12,604 nucleotides of DNA, taken from Thermoflexales bacterium (GTDB lineage Bacteria > Chloroflexota > Anaerolineae > Fen-1058). A program made the position numbers and the translations under genes. Under the pieces are notes generated by a model. It searched no databases, was not told the origin of the DNA, and saw nothing but the letters and a program-made list of their open reading frames with translations. The DNA is taken from the NCBI GenBank assembly GCA_017882055.1, contig JADGQE010000063.1:1-12604 (forward strand), written 5' to 3'. Below, one piece after another: positions 1-5,973 of this stretch (positions within the stretch are counted from its first letter, which is position 1; the number at the start of each line of letters is the position of its first letter).

Positions 1-1829
1 GCCGTCGGCTGATCAGGCACGGGGGTCAGCGTCGGCGGCAACGGCGTGGGCGTAGGCGGCGGCGAAGCGAGTTGCAACAAACCATAGCCGGTTGCCGTGT
101 CAGGCCCGGGATCCAAAAGATCGAGCGTATTTGAAATCAAGTATTGTCGAACTTCCAGGGCTGAGGCTTGTGGATAAGCACTCCAGACTAACGCGGCGGC
201 TCCGGCGATGTGCGGCGCAGCGGCCGATGTGCCATAGAACAGGTTGGCGCGGCCGGCTACCGACACACCATCCGGCCCAACCAGATCGGGTTTGATGCGG
301 CCATCGGCGGTGGGGCCGCGTGAACTGAATGGTTCCAGATTGTTCGTGCGCCAGTAGACTGCGCCAACAGTCAACGATCCATTTGCATCGCCGGGTGTGA
401 CCAGGCTGCCGATCGGATCGGCTATTTCCAAATAAGGCGTGTCGTGAATGTATAAGTCCATGCGAACCGGGCGCGTGACGTTGACGCCGTGAATGGCAAT
501 GAAGTAAGTGCGGTTGTCGTCGAACTTGAATAGAATTTGTTCCACCGGCGGGCGCCCGCCGTTACGCGAGTTGCGCGACGAGGCCAGCACTTTGCCGTCG
601 ACATCGATCAAATACAGATCGAGATCCTGTGTACCGTCTTTGGTCCAGTCGTCCCAATCGAGCACGATCTGTGTCGTGCCTTCGGTGCCGGACTGAAAAC
701 CCAGCAGCGGCTTGTCGGGCGCAAATTCATGGATGCCGTCGCTGTTGGTATCCGTGTATACGCCGCGATAATGTTGATTGGCGCTGTTGCCGACGGAGTT
801 GATCCATAGCACGCCCTGGTTCGCGGCCCGATCGACCAGTTCGGCATCGCGGCCGGTGCCATCCATCGGCGCGGCCATGCCGCCGGCCGAATGCGAGATG
901 ATGTGAACACCCTGCGAGGTGAGCCAATCGACCGCGTTGCCCATGCTCACGTCACCGCCATCGTAATAGGCCAGATACAACTGCGCATCCGGTGCGACGG
1001 CGTGAATGATCTCGGCGACCTCCGTGCCGTGGGTGAGGTCGGTTTTATCGGCGGCGATGCCCGGCACGAACGATTGAACAGTCAGGCTGATGGGTAGTTC
1101 GCGGCCCAGTAGATCGCGGTAGCCATCGAAGCCCTGATCGAGCACGCCGACCTTGATGCCTTTGCCGGTATAACCGGCGGCCTGCCACGCATCAGCATGG
1201 ATAACCTTTACGCCCTCGCTAATCACGGGGTCGATCAACGAGGGCGCGGCTGAATTTTGATTGGGCTGCCTGGGGGTTGGCAATTGCAGCCCAATGACGT
1301 GTTGTAACTGCGTAATCTGATCGAAGACTTTGCCTGGCTCCTCCGATTGCGCCGTCTTCACGATCAGGTCGAGCGGGATACCAATGTCAATCAGGTCGTG
1401 ATACGTGCCGCGCACGTTGACACCGAAGCTTTGTAGTTCTTGGACCAATGCCGTCGAATCGGCGGTGTCTAAGACGAGTGTGACCCGGATTTGATTGTCT
1501 TCCGTCAACAGACCGCGTTCGCGCGCCAACTGCTCGGCCGCGTCAACGCCGCCGCGCTCGTACGCGACAAGAAAATCTTTGTAAACCGAGTCGAGTTCCG
1601 GGTTGTTTAAGATTTTTTCAAGGCGCGGAAATTGTTTGGCCAGTTCACTCAGATCGGGCGGAGGCGCAAACGTGATCTTCGGCACAGGCGCGAGCGTAGG
1701 CGTGGGTGGCAGCGGTCGCACCGCGCCCGGCCCAAAGACCCAGATCGCTGCAATCAACACGAGTGTCGTGACGATGCCGATCAGGATGATGCGGGAACGA
1801 ATAAGCGATTGATTCTTAGACTTCAACAT
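1..1829 (-). CDS. Subtilisin-like (S8 family) serine protease, membrane-anchored, C-terminus cut by window edge
   Basis: The frame is open from an ATG at 1829-1827 to the left edge: 609 codons and no stop. GAGG lies about 5 nt upstream as a ribosome binding site. Residues 1-13 are basic and about 14-33 form one hydrophobic segment (signal anchor or signal peptide), followed by a PPTPT linker. Residues ~100-185 resemble an I9-like propeptide. The catalytic triad is visible: Asp231 in GVLDQGFDGY, His267 in DLTHGTEVAEI and Ser535 in GTSAAAPHIAG, with oxyanion Asn348 in INSVGNSAN. Between Asn348 and Ser535 lies an extra ~100-residue stretch starting near DWDDWTKDG, possibly an inserted beta-sandwich (PPC-like) domain. 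The tail turns into Pro/Thr-rich PPPTPTPLPPT, typical of a wall or surface linker. The protein likely acts outside the membrane; its substrate is unknown. No partner gene is adjacent. Confidence 0.93.
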   Translation of the reverse strand, partial: MLKSKNQSLIRSRIILIGIVTTLVLIAAIWVFGPGAVRPLPPTPTLAPVPKITFAPPPDLSELAKQFPRLEKILNNPELDSVYKDFLVAYERGGVDAAEQLARERGLLTEDNQIRVTLVLDTADSTALVQELQSFGVNVRGTYHDLIDIGIPLDLIVKTAQSEEPGKVFDQITQLQHVIGLQLPTPRQPNQNSAAPSLIDPVISEGVKVIHADAWQAAGYTGKGIKVGVLDQGFDGYRDLLGRELPISLTVQSFVPGIAADKTDLTHGTEVAEIIHAVAPDAQLYLAYYDGGDVSMGNAVDWLTSQGVHIISHSAGGMAAPMDGTGRDAELVDRAANQGVLWINSVGNSANQHYRGVYTDTNSDGIHEFAPDKPLLGFQSGTEGTTQIVLDWDDWTKDGTQDLDLYLIDVDGKVLASSRNSRNGGRPPVEQILFKFDDNRTYFIAIHGVNVTRPVRMDLYIHDTPYLEIADPIGSLVTPGDANGSLTVGAVYWRTNNLEPFSSRGPTADGRIKPDLVGPDGVSVAGRANLFYGTSAAAPHIAGAAALVWSAYPQASALEVRQYLISNTLDLLDPGPDTATGYGLLQLASPPPTPTPLPPTLTPVPDQPT

Positions 1830-1840
1830 GACCTCGGAAA

Positions 1841-1883
1841 ACGTGAAACGTATTTCGTATTGCGTGATGCGTGTTGCGTATTT
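1841..1883 (-). repeat. Word-like dispersed repeat, ACGCATCACGCAATACG type (copy 1)
   Basis: Read on the minus strand this is a chain of near-identical 7-9 nt words (ATACGCA, ACACGCA, TCACGCA, ATACGAA, ATACGTT). It ends about 10 nt before the protease start codon. Related chains occur at 7008-7056 and, inside a coding sequence, at 3188-3230. Confidence 0.7.
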
Positions 1884-1908
1884 TGACCCCGGTGCAAGAA
1901 GCAATTCT

Positions 1909-2023
1909 ACCGCCGAGCACGCGGAGATCGCGGAGAAATTTAGAGTGAACCTCGGCGGTCGGCCATACCCAACGCGCTGCGGCGCGTTGGTGGCCCGCCA
2001 GGCGTCTGCGATCTCTGCGGTTG
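1909..2023. repeat. Dispersed repeat of the CGCAGAG / CTCTGCG type, interrupted by hairpin element A
   Basis: The left part reads ACCGCCGAGCACGCGGAGAT and onward. The right part (2005-2023) ends TCTGCGATCTCTGCGGTT, which is roughly its inverted complement. Without the 45-nt element at 1961-2005 the two parts form a typical self-complementary environmental-bacterial repeat of this word type. Confidence 0.6.
1961..2005 (-). repeat. Hairpin element, copy A
   Basis: On the minus strand it starts ACGCCTGGCGGGCCACC and ends GGGTATGGCC. The inner stem is AACGCGC/GCGCGTT, extended by CC/GG, with a 4-nt loop. GGCCA and TGGCC pair as an outer stem around a GTA bulge. The ends match copies B (4908-4947) and D (6950-6989), but the inner stem sequence is entirely different. 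Confidence 0.75.
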
Positions 2024-2082
2024 AAAAGATAGTTCTCGCAGGAGAATCGCATTTCGACTTGCGGAATCGGTTTATCCGTAAC

Positions 2083-2199
2083 TTATCCGTTGCCGATCTT
2101 TTTCAAGAATTCCAGCACGATTTGATTGAACTCCGCCGGCTTCTCCATGTTCAAGCGATGCGCCGTGCCGGGAATGATGGCTTTCTGCCTGGAAAACGA
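2083..2199 (-). pseudogene. 3' remnant of an alpha/beta-hydrolase gene
   Basis: Directly after the ABC-transporter stop, and in the same frame, the minus strand encodes about 38 residues up to a TAA at 2083-2085. They include AIIPGTAHRLNMEKPAEF and NQIVLEFLKKIGNG. This matches the usual C-terminus of alpha/beta-fold hydrolases: a strand, the catalytic-triad His (GTAH, usually xxGH), an E-P-F helix start and the final VLEFL helix. Nothing of the rest of a hydrolase (nucleophile elbow GxSxG, Asp) is present, and no start codon or ribosome site exists. It is therefore read as the leftover end of a gene lost by deletion or rearrangement. Family recognition is from motif memory. Confidence 0.6.
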
Positions 2200-2202
2200 T
2201 GA

Positions 2203-4695
2203 CTACTGGCGAATTCGTTTCTTATTCGTTGACGACCACTTCGCTTGCGCCCACGCGGTGGCCGCACCCAGGACGAGCGCGAACCCGATCAGAATGGCCC
2301 AACGGCTCAACAAATGTCCGGCGGTATGCGCGTAATCGACATTGAATGTCGCCGGTAGTTTATCACGATAGACCACATCGCGCTGAATCTTCTCGCCCGT
2401 CGTCGGATCGACGGTGTCGATGGTGCGGCGGACTTCGATCTGGCCCAGATCGTTGAGACTCGGCATGTCCACCGTGCTGCCCAGAGCCTCGACGGTCCAG
2501 CGGGTGAAGGTGAGATAGGACAGCGGCTGCGCGATGCCGGGTAGATCGAAGATCACGCCGCCGAAAATGATCTGCACGAACACGGCTAACAGCACCACGT
2601 AGATGACACTGCTCTGGTTACTCACGATCGCAGAGATGAATAGCCCCAGCAAAATCCCCGCAATCGAAGCCAGCAGCAGCGTGAGATACATTTCGAGCGG
2701 GCCGGGCAGCAGCACACCCTGGAACGGGAATTGCACACGAAACGCGACGACGACCACCAGCGCCATGCACTGCAACATGCCAAAGCCGATCAGCACGGCC
2801 AGCTTCGATCCGAGGTAGGCGCCCAATCGCAAATTGACCATGCGCTCGCGGCGATAGATCGGTCGTTCGCGCACGAGTTCGTAGGAACCGGCGAAAACGC
2901 CCACCAGCACCGAGGCCAGGGCCAGCATCATCAGTACGACCTGGGCCTGTCCGGCGATCGAATAGATGCCGGATTCCGAAACGATCTGCCCGATGCGCGC
3001 GGCTGAGTCGCCGACTAACGCCGACGGGGCTGCAATCATGGTCAGCAGCACGCCGACGATGGGCATCACTGCCAGCAGCACCGTCAGCAAGACTTTGTCG
3101 CGCACGACGAGCTCGAAGTAGCGTTGCGTCAAAATGGAGAATTGACGCCAAACGTTGGCGCGTGGCGTGGTGGGCGTATTGAGTGGGGCGTTCTGCGTAT
3201 TCCGTATGCCGGATTCGGCATTCTGAATTCGGGGCAGGATGTGCTGCGCGTAATCGTTCGATTCGCGGAAACGCTTCTCCCACACGGCCGGATCGTTTTC
3301 GATCTCGCCGTAGATGTCGGCGAAGTCGGTCACGCCGAAAAAGTCGAGGGCGCTGGCGGGCGGACCGAAGAAAGCCAGGCGGCCTTCGCTCAAGAACGCG
3401 ACGTGATCGCATTGCTTGATGTTGGCTGTAGCATGGGTGACCAATACGATCGTGCGCCCGCCGTCGGCGAGGCGGCGCAGCGTATACATCAACTTTTTCT
3501 CAAGGCCGGGATCAAGCCCGGAAGTGGCCTCGTCCAGGAAGAAAATGCCCGGCTCGGCCAGCAGCTCCAGCCCGATCGAGACGCGCTTGCGCTGCCCGCC
3601 GCTGAGCCGGCCGACGATCTGATCGTGTTGGGCTTCCATTTCGACTTCGGCCAGCACGCGCTCGATGCGGCTTTCGATTTCACCTTCGGATGTGTCGTGG
3701 GGCAGGCGCAGTTGCGCGGCATAGCGCAGGGCCTGGCCCACGGGCAGTTCACGGTGAATGATGTCGTCTTGCGGCACGTAGCCGATGAGGCTGCGATACA
3801 GATCGAAATGCAAATAGAAATCATCGCCGTTCAGCAGCACGTGGCCTTCGGCCGGATCGAAGCCGCTGAGTGCGTTCAGCAGCGTCGATTTGCCGGAGCC
3901 GGATGCGCCGACGATGGCGACAAATTCGCGCGGCGCGATCGACAGCGAGACGTCGTCCAGAATCAGCCGCCCGTGATCGACGCGGCGCGTCAGGTGCAGC
4001 GCATCCAATCGACCGCGCTGGGTGTGAACGACCTGGCTGATTTCGCCGGGCTGATACGTCAAGCGATACGGGCCGATCTGCACGATGTCACCCGCGTGCA
4101 GGGTGCGCCGATCGATCCGCTCGCTGTTGACGTAGCTGCCGTTGGTGCTGCCCAGATCGATCAGATCGTGCGTCGGGCCGGCAGGTTCCAATCGGGCGTG
4201 GCGGCGCGAGACGAGCGGCGAATCGAGCGTGAGATCGCAGTCCGGATCGCGGCCAATCGTCAGCGTGTCATGGGCGGCCAGATCGAATTGCTCCAGCGCG
4301 GTGGCTTGCGGCGCGTGTCCGGCGTGATAGGTGACGCTGACCGAGTTGCCGCGCGCGTCGCCGATGCGCACGATGTCGCCGTCACGCAGCATATGGATGT
4401 TGATGCGCCGGCCGTTGACGAAGGTGCCGTTGCGGCTGCCGCGATCGGTCAGGCGGTAACCGCCGTCGGCGTATTCGATGATCGCGTGTTCGGCCGATAC
4501 GGTCGCAATATCGATCACGATGGTGTTGGTGCGGTGGCGGCCAATCGTGATCGGCTCTCTGGCCAGCATGATCGTGCGCGCGCGGCCATCGGGCTGGCGC
4601 ACCACGATGCTGGCCCGCGACATCACGACGACTTGGGTGCCGTCCATCGGCGCGTCGTTGGCTGATCGATTCGGAGCGGGTGTGGATGCAGTCAA
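2203..4695 (-). CDS. ABC transporter with two N-terminal FHA domains (FHA-FHA-ATPase-ABC2 permease; Rv1747-like architecture)
   Basis: An 830-residue one-chain half-transporter. FHA 1 is at ~28-125 (IGRHRTN, SAEH, GSRNGTFVNG) and FHA 2 at ~135-215 (IGRDPDCD, SRRH, GSTNGSYVN); both keep phosphothreonine-binding Arg, Ser and Asn. The ATPase (~228-460) has Walker A GASGSGKST 263-271, Q-loop Gln309, signature LSGGQRKR 364-371, Walker B IFFLDEAT with Glu389, and H-loop His421. Residues ~516-815 hold about six membrane segments and an outer loop near 745-790. The order matches mycobacterial Rv1747, whose FHA domains are bound by a Ser/Thr kinase; the substrate here is unknown. Start: TTG at 4695 (AGG just upstream) or ATG at 4647, which removes 16 residues and spares both FHA domains. 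Residues ~490-510, between ATPase and permease, are encoded by an intergenic-type repeat. It is probably a dimer in the cytoplasmic membrane. Confidence 0.93.
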   Translation of the reverse strand: MTASTPAPNRSANDAPMDGTQVVVMSRASIVVRQPDGRARTIMLAREPITIGRHRTNTIVIDIATVSAEHAIIEYADGGYRLTDRGSRNGTFVNGRRINIHMLRDGDIVRIGDARGNSVSVTYHAGHAPQATALEQFDLAAHDTLTIGRDPDCDLTLDSPLVSRRHARLEPAGPTHDLIDLGSTNGSYVNSERIDRRTLHAGDIVQIGPYRLTYQPGEISQVVHTQRGRLDALHLTRRVDHGRLILDDVSLSIAPREFVAIVGASGSGKSTLLNALSGFDPAEGHVLLNGDDFYLHFDLYRSLIGYVPQDDIIHRELPVGQALRYAAQLRLPHDTSEGEIESRIERVLAEVEMEAQHDQIVGRLSGGQRKRVSIGLELLAEPGIFFLDEATSGLDPGLEKKLMYTLRRLADGGRTIVLVTHATANIKQCDHVAFLSEGRLAFFGPPASALDFFGVTDFADIYGEIENDPAVWEKRFRESNDYAQHILPRIQNAESGIRNTQNAPLNTPTTPRANVWRQFSILTQRYFELVVRDKVLLTVLLAVMPIVGVLLTMIAAPSALVGDSAARIGQIVSESGIYSIAGQAQVVLMMLALASVLVGVFAGSYELVRERPIYRRERMVNLRLGAYLGSKLAVLIGFGMLQCMALVVVVAFRVQFPFQGVLLPGPLEMYLTLLLASIAGILLGLFISAIVSNQSSVIYVVLLAVFVQIIFGGVIFDLPGIAQPLSYLTFTRWTVEALGSTVDMPSLNDLGQIEVRRTIDTVDPTTGEKIQRDVVYRDKLPATFNVDYAHTAGHLLSRWAILIGFALVLGAATAWAQAKWSSTNKKRIRQ
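3166..3230 (-). repeat. Word-like dispersed repeat inside the ABC transporter gene (linker)
   Basis: On the minus strand it contains AGAATGCCGAATCCGGCATA followed by CGGAATACGCAGAACGCC, the same word style as the intergenic repeats at 1841 and 7008. It is read in frame as QNAESGIRNTQNAPLNTP, residues ~491-508. These sit exactly in the linker between the ATPase and the first permease helix, where extra residues are tolerable. ATGCCG/CGGCAT forms a small palindrome at its centre. Confidence 0.65.
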
Positions 4696-4826
4696 TTGCC
4701 TGAGAGTTGAAACGAATCTAAGAACTTTTGCGCGTCTTCAGCAGCCTGTTGAGGCTCCGATCTTACCACAACGCTGGAATTCTTTCTGGCATTCAGTTTC
4801 CCTGCCAGCCAGAAATAACCACGGAC
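4692..4826 (-). pseudogene. Possible 3' remnant of an unidentified gene upstream of the ABC transporter
   Basis: The minus strand carries an open frame of about 44 residues ending in TGA at 4694-4692, which overlaps the transporter's TTG start as TTGA. It includes YFWLAGKLNARKNSSVVV and SEPQQAAEDAQKFLDSFQL, which reads like a genuine protein C-terminus (amphipathic final helix). Upstream of 4826 the frame runs into a dispersed repeat and no ribosome site is seen. I infer that a repeat or deletion removed the 5' part of the gene. I do not recognise the family. It could also be a chance frame. Confidence 0.4.
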
Positions 4827-4839
4827 ACTCTGAGGAGCG

Positions 4840-4964
4840 TTGTGTGCGACGAAGAATCTCTGCGCCAGTTAGCATCAAGCGCCAATCGTGGTAGAGATTC
4901 TTCGCAAACGCCTGGCGGCCCACCGGCGCACTGCGCCGGGTATGGGCAAACGCTCAGAATGACG
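4840..4964 (+). repeat. Inverted dispersed repeat (AGAGATTCTTCG / CAGAATGAC type) interrupted by hairpin element B
   Basis: CGAAGAATCTCT at 4850-4861 and AGAGATTCTTCG at 4893-4904 are a perfect 12-bp inverted repeat around a 31-nt loop. The right arm then continues past element B into CGCTCAGAATGAC (4951-4963). The left arm carries the diverged counterpart, CTCTGAGGAGCG. It is a common style of environmental-bacterial dispersed repeat. The first part of 4696-4993 holds the remnant described separately; I see no other gene in it. Confidence 0.7.
4908..4947 (+). repeat. Hairpin element, copy B
   Basis: A 40-nt unit starting ACGCCTGGCGGCCCACC and ending GGGTATGGGC. The inner hairpin is CCGGCGC-ACT-GCGCCGG, and GCCCA/TGGGC form an outer stem around a GTA bulge. 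An 8-bp direct repeat, GCAAACGC, occurs at 4904-4911 and 4946-4953 and may be a target duplication. It matches copy D (6950-6989, opposite strand) at 38 of 40 positions. Confidence 0.8.
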
Positions 4965-4993
4965 CTTTCAAAGACGCGGTAAACAAGTACCTT

Positions 4994-5923
4994 TTATTTA
5001 TCCGTGAAATCCGTGTCATCCGTGGTTAGTGTGTGCGCCATAAACAGGCCGGAATCTTTGGTGATGAAGATCGAGCCGTGCGCGGCCAATTCGCTTTCGA
5101 TGAAGCGTGTGAGCTCGGCGCGGCGCGCTTCCGCTAAGCCAATGATCGTTGTCATCGACAAAATGTAGGCGACCAACGGCTCAACTTCGGTAACGATCAA
5201 GCTGTCCACGTAGCGCAAGGTTGCGACGCGGGCAAAGTGCTGCGCGATTTCCGTGCTGCCACTATCGAGCGAGAAGACTTCATGCACGCGTTTGCCCCAG
5301 CCGAAATCCGTCTGCGGATCGAACCGCTGCATCAGATCATGCAACTCGTGCAAGTGCTTGTTGCCGCTGGTGGCGATGTAGGCAGCGCCTTTCGCTTTGA
5401 GAACGCGCCGCATTTCTGACAGAGCCCGCGATCGATCAGGAACGTGGTACAGCATGAAATTGGCGATGACGGCGTCGAAGTGGCCGGCTTCCAACGGGAT
5501 CGATTGCGCATCGATGATCTCAAATCGGAAATTCTTCAAGTGGCCGAGTTTCGCTTGTGCCTGCTGCACCATGCCCGCCGAAAAATCCGATAGCGTTACA
5601 TCCCATGTGGTCGGCAGGCGATCGAGGTTATCGCGCCACAGATAGCCCGGCCCACAACCCAGTTCGAGGATGCGACGGCGCCTGGCGGGCCACCCTGCAC
5701 ACATGCGGTGCAGTGCTCCCGTCGCACGGGACACACCGCACTGCAACCACGCAGTGGGTGCAAGTGTGGCCTGGGGCGGCAGGTTGAGCTGATCGAAGTA
5801 CCAGCGATTCCAGCCGTATGGATTGGTGCTGAAGCGCTGATGCAGTTGCACGCGTGCATCGAGGTGGGTGGCATCGCGATATTGGTTGTTAAGCAAATAA
5901 TCTTGATCGACGATTTTGATCAT
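4994..5923 (-). CDS. Class I SAM-dependent methyltransferase (Methyltransf_11 / UbiE-like), with a repeat-encoded insertion
   Basis: A 309-residue protein. SAM motif I is ILELGCGPGYLW at 85-96, the acidic strand-2 region is DVTLSDFSAGM and the post-II region is FDAVIANFMLYHVPD at 149-163. These mark a small-molecule or lipid-type methyltransferase, not a DNA methylase (no NPPY or PC motif). The substrate is unknown. I chose ATG 5923; a GTG at 5935 adds four residues but lies in a CACGAA-type repeat. Residues ~51-83, between LNLPPQ and the motif-I strand, are Arg/Cys/Trp-rich and encoded by a hairpin element; relatives as I remember them pass almost directly from LPP to LELGCGPG. The last ~10 residues, TTDDTDFTDK, come from a CACGGAT-type repeat. 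The gene lies 50 nt after mrr on the same strand. Activity may be retained, since the insertion precedes motif I. Confidence 0.88.
   Translation of the reverse strand: MIKIVDQDYLLNNQYRDATHLDARVQLHQRFSTNPYGWNRWYFDQLNLPPQATLAPTAWLQCGVSRATGALHRMCAGWPARRRRILELGCGPGYLWRDNLDRLPTTWDVTLSDFSAGMVQQAQAKLGHLKNFRFEIIDAQSIPLEAGHFDAVIANFMLYHVPDRSRALSEMRRVLKAKGAAYIATSGNKHLHELHDLMQRFDPQTDFGWGKRVHEVFSLDSGSTEIAQHFARVATLRYVDSLIVTEVEPLVAYILSMTTIIGLAEARRAELTRFIESELAAHGSIFITKDSGLFMAHTLTTDDTDFTDK
4999..5030 (-). repeat. Dispersed repeat, ACCACGGATGACACGGAT type
   Basis: On the minus strand the words CACGGAT, ACACGGAT and TCACGGAT follow each other. This is a widespread environmental-bacterial repeat style. It supplies the last codons (TTDDTDFTD) of the methyltransferase, just before its TAA. 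Confidence 0.75.
5679..5771 (+). repeat. Hairpin element, long copy C, inside the methyltransferase gene
   Basis: It starts CGCCTGGCGGGCCACC like copy A and closes with TGTGGCC; GGCCA (5688-5692) can pair with TGGCC (5767-5771). Instead of one stem it holds three: CTGCAC/GTGCAG (5695-5713), CCCGT/ACGGG (5718-5730) and CACTGC/GCAGTG (5739-5756). GCCTGG is repeated at 5680-5685 and 5769-5774. The element is read through in frame by the methyltransferase. Confidence 0.65.
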
Positions 5924-5930
5924 GGGATGA

Positions 5931-5961
5931 TCCACGAAAGATCACGAAGTGACACAAAGAC
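5931..5961 (+). repeat. Dispersed repeat, CCACGAAAGACACGAAG type
   Basis: The words CCACGAAAGA, TCACGAAGTG and ACACAAAGACT follow each other between the mrr stop and the methyltransferase start. The repeat includes the alternative GTG start of the methyltransferase, which argues for the downstream ATG instead. Confidence 0.7.
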
Positions 5962-5973
5962 TACCGTTGTTAC

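Larger units (their letters stand above)
1830..2082. other. Gene-poor stretch built of nested dispersed repeats
   Basis: I see no credible gene here. The stretch holds, in order, a word-like repeat of the ACGCAATACG type (1841-1883), a CGCAGAG-type repeat (1909-2023) and hairpin element copy A (1961-2005) sitting inside it. The remaining ~60 bases before the hydrolase remnant show nothing recognisable. Short open frames across it on both strands look like chance. Confidence 0.7.

Noticed and set aside
1961..2005. Hairpin elements as rho-independent terminators.
   Set aside because: No T-run follows the stems on either strand, and one copy lies in the middle of a coding sequence.
3124..4665. 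A 513-codon open frame on the plus strand opposite the ABC transporter.
   Set aside because: It lies wholly antisense to a gene with clear FHA, Walker and permease motifs. Its product is rich in Ala, Gln, Asp and Val, without domain motifs, as expected from the mirror of GC-rich codons.
4840..4963. CRISPR array or attC-like integron array from the repeated hairpins.
   Set aside because: Copies are not regularly spaced, spacers are absent, orientation varies, and no attC core (GTTRRRY) or integrase is seen.
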